Origin: Chloroflexota bacterium
GTDB taxonomy: Bacteria > Chloroflexota > Anaerolineae > Promineifilales > Promineifilaceae
Length of the DNA: 64,000 bases
Assembly: GCA_014584575.1 (NCBI GenBank)
Contig: JACTMP010000054.1
Location: 62,001-126,000, forward strand
Direction: 5' to 3'
Of the stretch, positions 53,904 to 62,981 are shown one piece after another; position 1 is the first letter of the stretch, and the number at the start of each line of letters is the position of its first letter. A program made the translations under genes and the position numbers. Under the pieces are notes generated by a model. That model had not been told where the DNA came from and did not search any database. It was given only the letters and a program-made list of their open reading frames with translations.

Positions 53904-55274
53904 TCACCACCCCAGTACCTCCCGGATTTTGGGCAGGAGGGCGGCGGCCATTTTTTGCTGGCCGGTGACGTTGGGATGGTAGTCGCAGCCGTAGTCGTCG
54001 GGCATGACCAGGTTGTTGGGCACACGCAGGTAATGGATGCGGTGGTCTTGTTGGGCGGTGTTCAGGTGGGTTACGGCCGTTTCCACATACCCCGCGGCAT
54101 AATCCGGTAAAATCGGCCCGGCCATGGCAATGATGGGCGCAAACGGGTAACGGCGGCGGATGTCGTTGAGCAGGTCAATGTATGCCTGCACAAAAACTGC
54201 CTGGGTGGGCTGCGGGTTGGTGGAAAAATCGTTTGCGCCTAAATTGATGACCACTAAATTGGCGCGCCAGCGTTGGAAATCCCACTGCGGATGTGGTTCG
54301 TTGGCCAGGGCACGGCCGTACCGCACGGTCATCGGGTCAGTGCCAATCATCTCCGGGTCGTTGTAATTGCGAATGACGCCCAGGCCAGACACGGCCGTGA
54401 TCATCATCTCTGCCCCCACCGCCTCTGTTGCCAGCGCCGCATAGGTGCGCGCCACATTCTCCGTAGCCACGCTAAACGGGCAGGTGGGTGAATCCCCTTC
54501 CACGCCATAACCGGCGGTAATCGAATCGCCCACAAACTCAATGCGCCGTTCCGGGCGCGGCGGCGGGTTTTCAATAGTGCCACCGGGCGCTAACACAAAC
54601 CCATGCAACGTAGATTGCCCCACAATGGACTCGGTGCGTTTGAACAGCCGGGCGGTATGCACCCCTTCGCCCAACCCCGTTGCTAGCACATAGCGCTCCT
54701 GGTTCCGCAGCGTTTGCAGCACGAATGTTTCGCCATTGATGGTCACGTCATACCAGTTGCCGCTGTCGGCCAGCAGCACGGTGAGAGAGTCGCCGGTAAA
54801 GGACAGGGCAACGGCCGTGCCCGGCCAATCAAACGTCGGCGCCGCCGGGTTGGTAAAGTTGAAACGGCCGATGTAACTGAGTCGGGGGTCGTCGGCAGGG
54901 ATAGTGGTAGGGTGATTGGGTGTTATTGTGTTTGTGTGTTCAGGTGTTACTGTGTTGAGGTGCTCAGGGGTGGGGGTGCTGAACTGTTCAGGTGTAAAAG
55001 TGGGAAGAGCGTTGGTTGGGGGCACGGCCGTGTCCAGTACAGTAATGGCCGGTTGGGGCAGCGCCGTGGGTGTGATTAAATGAACAGGCGAAGGCGTAGA
55101 ACTGTGCATGGTGGTGGGTGAAGGCAGCGGTGTGACGGCGCAGGCGGTGAGGAGGGTCACGGCCGTGATAACTGCAAAAATAAGCAAAAATCGCCCAAAC
55201 TGTCGCCGCCCATTTTTATTACCGTCGAAAAAGAAAACGAGAATGGGAGCACGGTTTTTCGCAAAGCGTATCAT
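53904..55274 (-). CDS. lipoprotein GDSL/SGNH esterase with N-terminal jelly-roll domain (CE2-like)
   Basis: A 456-residue protein. Residues about 25-46 are a signal peptide ending in L-L-T-A-C (lipobox). A Thr/Pro-rich spacer of about 90 residues follows, then a beta domain (Y-I-G-R-F-N-F-T-N ... ; V-A-L-S-F-T-G-D-S-L-T-V) at about 135-240. The SGNH hydrolase starts at R-R-I-E-F-V-G-D-S-I-T-A-G-Y-G (block I Ser, about 250); G-A-N-D-F-S is block III and D-Y-H-P-N carries the catalytic His. This order matches family CE2 acetyl esterases. It probably deacetylates cell-wall or plant polysaccharide at the cell surface. Confidence 0.85.
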   Translation of the reverse strand: MIRFAKNRAPILVFFFDGNKNGRRQFGRFLLIFAVITAVTLLTACAVTPLPSPTTMHSSTPSPVHLITPTALPQPAITVLDTAVPPTNALPTFTPEQFSTPTPEHLNTVTPEHTNTITPNHPTTIPADDPRLSYIGRFNFTNPAAPTFDWPGTAVALSFTGDSLTVLLADSGNWYDVTINGETFVLQTLRNQERYVLATGLGEGVHTARLFKRTESIVGQSTLHGFVLAPGGTIENPPPRPERRIEFVGDSITAGYGVEGDSPTCPFSVATENVARTYAALATEAVGAEMMITAVSGLGVIRNYNDPEMIGTDPMTVRYGRALANEPHPQWDFQRWRANLVVINLGANDFSTNPQPTQAVFVQAYIDLLNDIRRRYPFAPIIAMAGPILPDYAAGYVETAVTHLNTAQQDHRIHYLRVPNNLVMPDDYGCDYHPNVTGQQKMAAALLPKIREVLGW

Positions 55275-55401
55275 GGTGGCAATTGTCCCGTATCAACTTG
55301 TTTTTGCCCAAATTGGCAAACCGTGCCACAATTCCCGCCCGTCTGTCTAAACCCACTATACAACTCGGTGGAGTACTCATCATCTGGAGTAAAACAAAAT
55401 C

Positions 55402-58400
55402 ATGCAAAGAATCTTCAAAGCCCTCGTTTTTCTGTTTGTTTTCCTGGCTATTGGTCTGTTGCTGACACGCCCGGCTGGTAGCTTTGTTTCTGCGAATGTC
55501 CCGGATACGGCCGTGCCTGCACAGCAGTCATTCACGACCGGTCAGGCCGTCAGTTATGCCCTTAGCCCCCCCGCCCGTGACCTGGGGCCAGATGTGGGCG
55601 GCCTCACCCTGGAACGCGAAATCAACCCCCGCCACAACCCGCTGGCCTTTGAGCCAGACATGGGGCAACGTGGCACCTGGGATCGGGACAACGTACCCAC
55701 CGATCCTCTCATTGTTTACTCACAGAACAGCAACCAGACACCAGGCCTGGACTTTGACTTTGAAGGCACCGGCAACCCCACCGGCTGCGGCAGTTGCTCG
55801 CCGCCAGACACTGTTGGTGATGTGGGCCTCAATCACTACATCCACATGGTCAACGCCACCAAAGTTGCTATTTTCGATAAAGCTGGCACACTGCTTAATA
55901 CTCCCTTTGATCTCGGCTCGCTCTGGACGAGTGGCAACTGCACCGGCAATGCCGGCGACCCCATCGTGTTATATGATTCCCTGGCCGACCGCTGGCTCTT
56001 GAGCCAGTTTGCCTTCTCCAGCCATATGTGTATCGCCATTTCGCAAACGGCCGATCCCCTGGGCAGTTACCATCTGTACACCTTCAACGTTGGCTCCTTC
56101 CCCGACTACTTTAAATTTGGCGTCTGGCCGGATGCCTACTACATGTCCGCCAACGAGAGCAGCTACACCGCCTATGCCTTTGACCGCGCCAAAATGCTCA
56201 CCGGCGACCCCACCGCCACCTTCCAGAAATTTACCGGACAAAGCAACCTGCTCTTGCCCGCCGATGTAGACGGCCCCACGCCGCCCCCCGTCGGTGCACC
56301 TGGCCTCTTCTATACCTTCAAAGATGATTCCTTCCACGGTGGCGCTGATCGTTTGGAACTCTTTGCTCTTGATGTGGATTGGGTGACGCCGGGCAACACT
56401 ACCTTCACCCTCATTAACACCATTCCCATCACTTCCTATACTTATACCCCTTGCGGCTTTTTCAATTTTAACTGCCTGCGGCAGCAAGGTACGGCGCAGC
56501 GCCTGGATGCCATCGCCGAATGGCCCATGTTCCGTTTCCCCTACCGCAACTTTGGCGCGCACCAGGCGCTGGTGGGTAACTTTACCATTGGCGGCGGCGC
56601 AGGCGACGTCGGCGCGGCCATTCGCTGGTTTGAACTGCGAAACGATGGTAGTGGTTGGGCGCTTTACCAGGAGGGTACCCATGACCCTGGCGATGGACAC
56701 GACCGGGCTGTGGGCAGTATTGCCATGGACCAAGCCGGTAATATCGCCTTGGGCTACACCGTGTCCAGCAGCACCATGTTCCCGGCGATTCGTTACGCCA
56801 CCCGTCTGGCGTCTGATCCCTTAGGCACTTTGCAGGCGGAAGCCGTTCTCATCAATGGCAGTGGCGCCCAAACAGCCTCTAATCGCTGGGGCGATTACAG
56901 CGCCATGGGCATAGACCCCGCCAACGACTGCTCTTTCTGGTATACCAACGAGTATTATCAATTCAGCAGCGCCAATCGTGAATGGAAGACTCGGGTCGGC
57001 GTCTTTACCATTCCCGGATGTGAGGGGCCTGACTTCACGGTCACGGCCGTACCTCCCAGCCAACAGGTTTGTATTCCTAACGATGCCACCTATACGGTTG
57101 ATATTGACACGGCCGTTGGTTACAGCGAAATAGTTGCGCTAAGCGCCAGCGGCTTTCCCAGCGGCGCTACAGCTGAGTTCAGTGTCAACAACCAGCCTGT
57201 CCCCTACACCAGCACCCTGACCATTGGCAATACCGGCGCTGCTGCGCCTGGCGACTACAGCATAGACATTGCCGGTATGGGACCAACCAGCACCCACACC
57301 GTTACCGTGCAGCTCAATCTCTGCGCCCCAGAAATAGAAGTTGATCCCACCAGCGTCAGCAGCACCCAACAAACCGATACCGTTGTTACCCACACCCTGA
57401 CCATCAGCAACACCGGCACAGGTACATTGGATTGGACCATCAACGAATATGCACCTTCCACCTTTATGCACAATTTAACGGTGCAGCCCTATGAGGAAGA
57501 GGTGGAAACGGCCGTGAACCTCACCCCACGTATGCAGGCATTCCTCAAAGATAAAGAACCGCCACAAGACCTACAGCCCATGGGTCTCACAGAATGTATT
57601 GGCGGGATGGCCGGCTCTTATCCTTGCCACAATGTAGATTTGCTCGCTTTCCTGCCATTAGCCAACATAGGCGGCGGCAACGGCAATGATAGTTGGGGCT
57701 GGACGGGCTGCGGCGGCCGTGAATTTGCTCTCATGGGACGCACCAGTGGCACTTCCTTTGTGGAGATTACCGATCCCGTTAACCCCATTTACCTGGGCAA
57801 CCTGCCCACACACACCAGTAACTCCACCTGGCGTGACATCAAAACCTACAGCGACCATGCCTTCATCGTCAGTGAAGCCAGCGGCCATGGGATGCAAGTG
57901 TTCAACTTGAACCAACTGTGCAACATCCCCAGCCCGCCCGTTACCTTCTCTAATTCCGCCCATTACAACGGTTTTGGCAATGCGCACAACATTGTGATCA
58001 ACGAGGACAGCGGCTATGCCTATGGGGTGGGTACGAGTACCTGTAGCGGGGGCTTGCACATGGTGAATATCCAAAATCCGCTCAGCCCCACCAATGCTGG
58101 CTGTTTTAGCGCCGATGGTTACACCCACGATGCCCAATGTGTCATTTACAACGGCCCCGATACCCAACACCAGGGCAAAGAAATCTGCTTCAACTCTAAT
58201 ACCGATACCCTGACTATTGTAGATGTCACCAATAAAGCAAACCCGCTACAGCTTTCCCGAACAGGTTATACGGGCAGCGGTTACACCCATCAAGGTTGGC
58301 TGACTGAAGACCAGGTTTATTTCTTGCTGGATGATGAATTGGACGAACAGCAATCTGGGCACAATACACGCACCTATGTCTGGAACGTATCTAATATAGA

Positions 58401-59532
58401 CGCCCCGGTGCTGATTGGGAACTACACATCAACGATTGGGGCAATTGATCACAATCAGTATGTCCGGGGCAACTATGTCTTCCAGGCGAATTATCGCGCC
58501 GGTTTGCGAATTCTGGACATTTCCGACGTTGCCAATGCCAATTTGGTTCAAGAGGGGTACTTCGATATTTATCCCGCCAACAACAGCGCCAGCTTTAATG
58601 GGGCCTGGAGTACTTATCCCTATTTTGACAGCGGCGTGGTCATTATTAGTGGCATTGAACAGGGATTGTTTATCGTCCAACCCACTTCGCTGCCAAATCC
58701 CAATCCAGTACCATGTGAAACACCGGCCAATATCCCCTGGCTCTCGGTGTCTCCGGCCAGTGGCTCTACGGCCGAAGGCGACAGCACCGCTGTTGATGTC
58801 ATCTTCGACTCTACAGGGTTGACGCCGGGTGAATATACGGCATCCCTGTGTATTGGCAGTAACGCGCTGACGACGCCGGAGCTATTTGTACCCGTTAGCC
58901 TGACGGTGGCGCCGCCGCCGGAGATCATGATTACATCGCCGCTGAGTGGAACGGTATTCACGGCCGTGAACGGCACAAATATCAGCACCACCATCACCGT
59001 CACTACCCCCAACTTCACCATCCCCGACGACGGGCACTGGCATTTGTGGGTGGATGGCGTAGACACCGGCCCGGTTTACGATTACACCCAATCCGTCACG
59101 CTGACCCTGGGAACACACGTCATCAGCGCCCAATTGCAATACCCGGATCACACGCCGGTTGGCCCGGTAGACAGTATCCAGGTAGAGGTGCTGGACATCG
59201 GCATCACCATCCTCTCACCGGCGGATGGCGCAGTCTTGACGGCTACCAATGGGGTGAATATCAGCACTACCGTGACAGTGACAACTCCCAACTTTACTAT
59301 CCCGGACGATGGTCACTGGCATCTGTGGCTGAATGGTGTGGATACCGGGCCGGTGTATGGCGCCAGCACAACCATCACCCTGACCGTCGGGACGCATATC
59401 ATTACGGCTCAATTGCAGGCCCCAGATCATACGCCGCTTGGCCCGGTGGATACCATCACGGTGACGGTAGTGGCGGAGCCAGACGGTCCCATGTACTACC
59501 TTTACCTTCCCGTTATTGTGCGAGACGAGTGA
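55402..59532 (+). CDS. large secreted multidomain protein (choice-of-anchor-B region and two C-terminal repeats)
   Basis: A 1376-residue protein with a signal peptide (about residues 5-28). Residues about 100-540 look like a beta-propeller of the type found in extracellular structural proteins (D-T-V-G-D-V-G-L-N-H-Y-I-H). Residues about 545-720 are beta-sandwich linkers. Residues about 730-1095 match the choice-of-anchor-B beta-propeller: E-I-T-D-P-V-N-P-I-Y-L-G-N and G-L-R-I-L-D-I-S-D-V-A-N-A. Two near-identical modules of about 95 residues follow (about 1170-1260 and 1265-1360), each with T-P-N-F-T-I-P-D-D-G-H-W-H-L-W. The end is Y-L-Y-L-P-V-I-V-R-D-E. It is probably surface-displayed and adhesive; no enzymatic motif was recognised. 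Confidence 0.8.
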   Translation: MQRIFKALVFLFVFLAIGLLLTRPAGSFVSANVPDTAVPAQQSFTTGQAVSYALSPPARDLGPDVGGLTLEREINPRHNPLAFEPDMGQRGTWDRDNVPTDPLIVYSQNSNQTPGLDFDFEGTGNPTGCGSCSPPDTVGDVGLNHYIHMVNATKVAIFDKAGTLLNTPFDLGSLWTSGNCTGNAGDPIVLYDSLADRWLLSQFAFSSHMCIAISQTADPLGSYHLYTFNVGSFPDYFKFGVWPDAYYMSANESSYTAYAFDRAKMLTGDPTATFQKFTGQSNLLLPADVDGPTPPPVGAPGLFYTFKDDSFHGGADRLELFALDVDWVTPGNTTFTLINTIPITSYTYTPCGFFNFNCLRQQGTAQRLDAIAEWPMFRFPYRNFGAHQALVGNFTIGGGAGDVGAAIRWFELRNDGSGWALYQEGTHDPGDGHDRAVGSIAMDQAGNIALGYTVSSSTMFPAIRYATRLASDPLGTLQAEAVLINGSGAQTASNRWGDYSAMGIDPANDCSFWYTNEYYQFSSANREWKTRVGVFTIPGCEGPDFTVTAVPPSQQVCIPNDATYTVDIDTAVGYSEIVALSASGFPSGATAEFSVNNQPVPYTSTLTIGNTGAAAPGDYSIDIAGMGPTSTHTVTVQLNLCAPEIEVDPTSVSSTQQTDTVVTHTLTISNTGTGTLDWTINEYAPSTFMHNLTVQPYEEEVETAVNLTPRMQAFLKDKEPPQDLQPMGLTECIGGMAGSYPCHNVDLLAFLPLANIGGGNGNDSWGWTGCGGREFALMGRTSGTSFVEITDPVNPIYLGNLPTHTSNSTWRDIKTYSDHAFIVSEASGHGMQVFNLNQLCNIPSPPVTFSNSAHYNGFGNAHNIVINEDSGYAYGVGTSTCSGGLHMVNIQNPLSPTNAGCFSADGYTHDAQCVIYNGPDTQHQGKEICFNSNTDTLTIVDVTNKANPLQLSRTGYTGSGYTHQGWLTEDQVYFLLDDELDEQQSGHNTRTYVWNVSNIDAPVLIGNYTSTIGAIDHNQYVRGNYVFQANYRAGLRILDISDVANANLVQEGYFDIYPANNSASFNGAWSTYPYFDSGVVIISGIEQGLFIVQPTSLPNPNPVPCETPANIPWLSVSPASGSTAEGDSTAVDVIFDSTGLTPGEYTASLCIGSNALTTPELFVPVSLTVAPPPEIMITSPLSGTVFTAVNGTNISTTITVTTPNFTIPDDGHWHLWVDGVDTGPVYDYTQSVTLTLGTHVISAQLQYPDHTPVGPVDSIQVEVLDIGITILSPADGAVLTATNGVNISTTVTVTTPNFTIPDDGHWHLWLNGVDTGPVYGASTTITLTVGTHIITAQLQAPDHTPLGPVDTITVTVVAEPDGPMYYLYLPVIVRDE

Positions 59533-59541
59533 TATTCTGAG

Positions 59542-59573
59542 AGACCCGAAAGTTTTCAAAACCCTTCGGGTCT
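59542..59573. repeat. hairpin after the secreted protein
   Basis: AGACCCGAA(A)G and C(C)TTCGGGTCT complement around GTTTTCAAAAC. It resembles the hairpin at 20441-20468 in layout. Confidence 0.65.
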
Positions 59574-59590
59574 GGGAATGTAGATTAAAG

Positions 59591-59617
59591 AGGCGACCCA
59601 ATTGGGTCGCCTTTTTA
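59591..59617 (+). terminator. rho-independent terminator
   Basis: AGGCGACCCAATTGGGTCGCCT is a perfect palindrome followed by TTTTATTT on the plus strand, about 60 bases after the 1376-residue protein's stop. Confidence 0.9.
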
Positions 59618-59775
59618 TTTGTGGAAAATTGGGGAAGCCAGCGCCATGTGGTACAATCCTGTGGCAAGGGGTCGTAGCTCCTCTTCAAACGCATACCACT
59701 AAGTACCACAACCATCTAAAAAACATCGCCGCCGCACATCGCCGCCACAGAAAACAATCACCATCTAAAAAACAG

Positions 59776-61023
59776 ATGAATACGTTACCTTCCAAAAAGA
59801 CCATTGGCATCCTCCACTATACCGCGCCGCCTGTTGTGGGTGGTGTGGAAAGTGTGATTGCCCATCACGCCCGTCTGTTAACCACCGCCGGTTATCCGGC
59901 GCGGCTGTTGGCCGGGCGGGGCGGGGAAAAAGACGGCCCTATCCCGTTTGTGCATTTGCCGTTGGCCGACTCGCTGCACCCGGCAGTGTTGGCGGCTAAA
60001 GCAGAGCTAGACCAGGGGAAAATCCCGGCCGATTTTGAGTCGTTGGTGGGGCAGGTAGCCGGGGAATTGGCAACGGCCGTTGCCCACACCAACATCCTCA
60101 TTGCCCACAACGTAGCCTCGCTGCACAAAAATCTGGCGCTGACGGCGGCGCTGCAACGGGTATGCGCCCGGCCCGGCGCGCCCCGCCTCATCCTGTGGCA
60201 CCACGACCTGGCCTGGACGACGCCCCGTTACCGGGCGGAACTGCACCCTGGCTGGCCCTGGGATTTGCTGCGCCAGCCCTGGCCCGATGTGCCCACGACG
60301 CATGTGGTTGTCTCCGAACTGCGCCGCCGTGAACTGGCCGAATTGTTCAGTTTGCCGCCAGAAACGATTCAGGTGATACCGTCCGGGCTGGATAGTGATG
60401 CGTTTTTACGGCTGGCGGAGGGTACGGCCGTGTTGCTAGACCAGCTATCCTGGCGACAGGCCGGCCCACGCCTGCTGCTGCCGGTGCGCATCACCCCGCG
60501 CAAAAACATCGAACTGGCGATACAAACCATCGCCGCGCTGCGCCAGACCATGCCCCAGGCCACGCTGCTCATTACCGGGCCGCCTGGCCCCCACAACCCG
60601 GCCAACCGGCATTATTTTGCCGAACTGCGCCAGCTTCGCGCCGACCTGGGTCTGGCCGGGCAGGTGCATTTCCTCGCCGAGATTACCGATGAGTATGTGC
60701 CCGATGAAGTGATTGCCGACCTGTACCGGCTGGCCGATGCCCTCTTTTTCCCCAGCCGCGAAGAAGGTTTTGGCATTCCCATGTTGGAAGCGGGACTGCT
60801 CGGTTTGCCCATCTTTTGCGCCGACATTCCACCACTGCGCGAAATTGCCGGGCCATACGCCACTTACTTTTCGCCAGACTGCGATCCGGCTGAACTGGCG
60901 GCACAAATATCCGATTGTCTGGCGAGCAGCGCCACCACCCAGCTTCGCCAGCGGGTGCGCCGCTTGTATACCTGGCGCGGCATTTTCGCCGAAAAAATCG
61001 CGCCCCTGTTGGAGGGAATATGA
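59776..61023 (+). CDS. family 4 glycosyltransferase
   Basis: From ATG 59776 the product is 415 residues. The N-terminal H-Y-T-A-P-P-V-V-G-G-V-E-S-V-I-A-H-H-A-R-L-L is the GT-B donor-domain glycine loop. The C-terminal half has P-V-R-I-T-P-R-K-N-I-E-L-A-I-Q-T and P-S-R-E-E-G-F-G-I-P-M-L-E-A-G (E-x7-E nucleotide-sugar motif). It overlaps the next gene (stop TGA 61021-61023, ATG 61020), so the two are translationally coupled. With the glucosyl-3-phosphoglycerate synthase next door it may extend glucosylglycerate or a polysaccharide; the acceptor is unknown. The coding part upstream of 59776 has poor codon character and was excluded. Confidence 0.85.
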   Translation: MNTLPSKKTIGILHYTAPPVVGGVESVIAHHARLLTTAGYPARLLAGRGGEKDGPIPFVHLPLADSLHPAVLAAKAELDQGKIPADFESLVGQVAGELATAVAHTNILIAHNVASLHKNLALTAALQRVCARPGAPRLILWHHDLAWTTPRYRAELHPGWPWDLLRQPWPDVPTTHVVVSELRRRELAELFSLPPETIQVIPSGLDSDAFLRLAEGTAVLLDQLSWRQAGPRLLLPVRITPRKNIELAIQTIAALRQTMPQATLLITGPPGPHNPANRHYFAELRQLRADLGLAGQVHFLAEITDEYVPDEVIADLYRLADALFFPSREEGFGIPMLEAGLLGLPIFCADIPPLREIAGPYATYFSPDCDPAELAAQISDCLASSATTQLRQRVRRLYTWRGIFAEKIAPLLEGI

Positions 61024-62927
61024 TGTTTGAATTTGATGAAACGGAAGAGACAGATGTGTTGGATTTGCCCGTTTACCTGCGCCGACCGGCCCAGGTGCTT
61101 ATCCCACTCATGCCTGGCAGTGACAATGAGTCGCTGCTCAAGCTGGCCCGCTGGTTGGCGCACGAGATTGTGGTGTTGCTGGTGGGGGTTGTGCCTGTGA
61201 AGGAAGGCGAGAATCTGAGCGCAGGCGCAGGGCAGGCGCGGGAACTGCGCTTGTTGATGAACGAACATGCTGACCGGGTGAACTTGCGCGCCAAACCGCG
61301 TATCCGTGTTTCCTACAATCCCTGGGATGAGATCCGGGCCGTGTTACTTGCTGAGCCTACCATTGATTTGCTGGTACTCGATTGGCCGCACCACCTGGAG
61401 GCGCTGCAATTGACGCCGGCCGAAATCCTTTCGCACCCGCCGTGTGATGTGGCCCTGCTGCGTGGGCCGCTGCCAGAGCGATTGCAGCGGGTGGCGGTGC
61501 CCATGCGCGGCGGCCCCCATGCCGAGCGGGCGCTCTATCTGGCGCTGACATTGGCGGCCCAGGATGAGGCGCAGGTCACGGCCGTGCGCCTGCGCAGCGG
61601 CACGGCTATGTTACAGGCCGAACAGACGTTTGCCGGCATCGCCATGGTGTTGGCCGAGATGCCCCAGGTGACGCAGAAAGTGGTGGAAACAAATGACCAA
61701 TGCCAGACCATCCTGGATGTGGCGGAAACGGCCGACCTGGTGATTTTGGGCACGTCCTCGTTGCCCACGCAGAGTACGGGGTCGTTTGGCGAAATTGCCG
61801 ATGCGGTGTTGCAGCAGGCCGCCAGCAGCGTGATTGCCGTGAAAACGAAGCGGGTCGCCATGCCGGAACAGGGCGTCAGCTTTAGCGCCAAAGCCATCTC
61901 CATCCTGGTAGACCGCTGGTTTGCCGAAAACACCTTCCACGCCGACGAATTTGCCGATTTGAACCATTTACTGGCGTTGAAAGAAGAGCGGGGGCTGACG
62001 ATTAGCCTGGCCTTACCGGCGCTGAATGAAGAGCAGACGGTGGGCGAAGTGATCCGGGTGGCGCAGCGCGCCTGCGTGGAAAAAGTCCCTTTGCTGGATG
62101 AGATTGTGTTGATTGATTCCAACTCGATAGACCGCACCAGGGAGATCGCCGCCGGATTGGGCGTGCCGGTTTTTATTCACCAGGAGATTTTGCCGCAGTA
62201 TGGGGCGCGGCGGGGCAAAGGGGAGGCGCTGTGGAAAAGCCTCTTTGTAACCGGTGGCGACATTGTGATTTGGGTGGATACAGATGTGACGAACTTTCAT
62301 CCGCGTTTTATTTATGGGCAGTTGGGGCCACTGTTGCAGCGGACGAAGGTGCAATTTGTAAAGGGGTTTTACCGACGGCCGTTGAAAGTGGGCAAGGAGC
62401 TAAAAAGTGGCCGGGGGGGACGGGTGACGGAATTGCTGGCACGGCCGTTGCTCAATCTCTTTTACCCGGAACTGTCCGGCATTGTGCAGCCGCTCTCCGG
62501 CGAATATGGCGGGCGGCGCGACCTGTTGGAACAACTGCCCTTTTCCTCCGGCTACGGCGTGGAAATTGGCCTGCTGATTGACGTGTTAGAAAAGGTGCAT
62601 CTGGGGGCAATCAGCCAGGTAGATATGGTGGAGCGCATCCACCGTAATCAGTCATTGGAAAGGCTGAGCAAAATGTCTTTTGCCATCGCCCAGACCTTTT
62701 TTGGTAAACTGGAACGGCGCTACGGCCACACCATGCTGCAAGATGTGAACCGCACCATGAAGCGGGTGCGCCAGGATCAAGGCCACCTGTTTTTGGAGGT
62801 GGAAGAAGTGACCGAACTGCAACGCCCGCCCATGATCGAGATTCCTGAATACCGGCAGATGCGGGGATTGCCCATGTTGGATGGTGTTCATAATCTGTCG
62901 TTATCGGGAGTGGAGATTGGAGATTAG
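61020..62927 (+). CDS. gpgS: tandem Usp domains fused to glucosyl-3-phosphoglycerate synthase
   Basis: A 635-residue fusion. Residues about 22-140 and 155-285 resemble universal stress protein domains (D-L-L-V-L-D-W-P-H; V-A-V-P-M-R-G-G-P-H-A-E-R-A; D-L-V-I-L-G-T-S-S). Residues about 320-600 are a GT81-type synthase: L-P-A-L-N-E-E-Q-T-V-G-E, I-D-S-N-S-I-D-R-T, G-K-G-E-A-L-W-K-S-L and the D-T-D-V metal site near 420. GpgS makes glucosyl-3-phosphoglycerate from NDP-glucose and 3-phosphoglycerate, a compatible-solute precursor. The stop lies in the GAGATTAG repeat after V-E-I-G-D. The Usp part could make synthesis responsive to ATP or stress; this is inferred. Confidence 0.85.
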   Translation: MMFEFDETEETDVLDLPVYLRRPAQVLIPLMPGSDNESLLKLARWLAHEIVVLLVGVVPVKEGENLSAGAGQARELRLLMNEHADRVNLRAKPRIRVSYNPWDEIRAVLLAEPTIDLLVLDWPHHLEALQLTPAEILSHPPCDVALLRGPLPERLQRVAVPMRGGPHAERALYLALTLAAQDEAQVTAVRLRSGTAMLQAEQTFAGIAMVLAEMPQVTQKVVETNDQCQTILDVAETADLVILGTSSLPTQSTGSFGEIADAVLQQAASSVIAVKTKRVAMPEQGVSFSAKAISILVDRWFAENTFHADEFADLNHLLALKEERGLTISLALPALNEEQTVGEVIRVAQRACVEKVPLLDEIVLIDSNSIDRTREIAAGLGVPVFIHQEILPQYGARRGKGEALWKSLFVTGGDIVIWVDTDVTNFHPRFIYGQLGPLLQRTKVQFVKGFYRRPLKVGKELKSGRGGRVTELLARPLLNLFYPELSGIVQPLSGEYGGRRDLLEQLPFSSGYGVEIGLLIDVLEKVHLGAISQVDMVERIHRNQSLERLSKMSFAIAQTFFGKLERRYGHTMLQDVNRTMKRVRQDQGHLFLEVEEVTELQRPPMIEIPEYRQMRGLPMLDGVHNLSLSGVEIGD

Positions 62928-62972
62928 AGATTGGAGACTGGCATAATCTCCAATCTCTAATCTCCAATCTCT
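62908..62972. repeat. intergenic inverted tandem repeat, GAGATT type
   Basis: GGAGATTGGAGATTAGAGATTGG, loop, then ATAATCTCCAATCTCTAATCTCCAATCTC. It supplies the gpgS stop and precedes the phosphatase ribosome site. Confidence 0.88.
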
Positions 62973-62981
62973 GCCACAATT

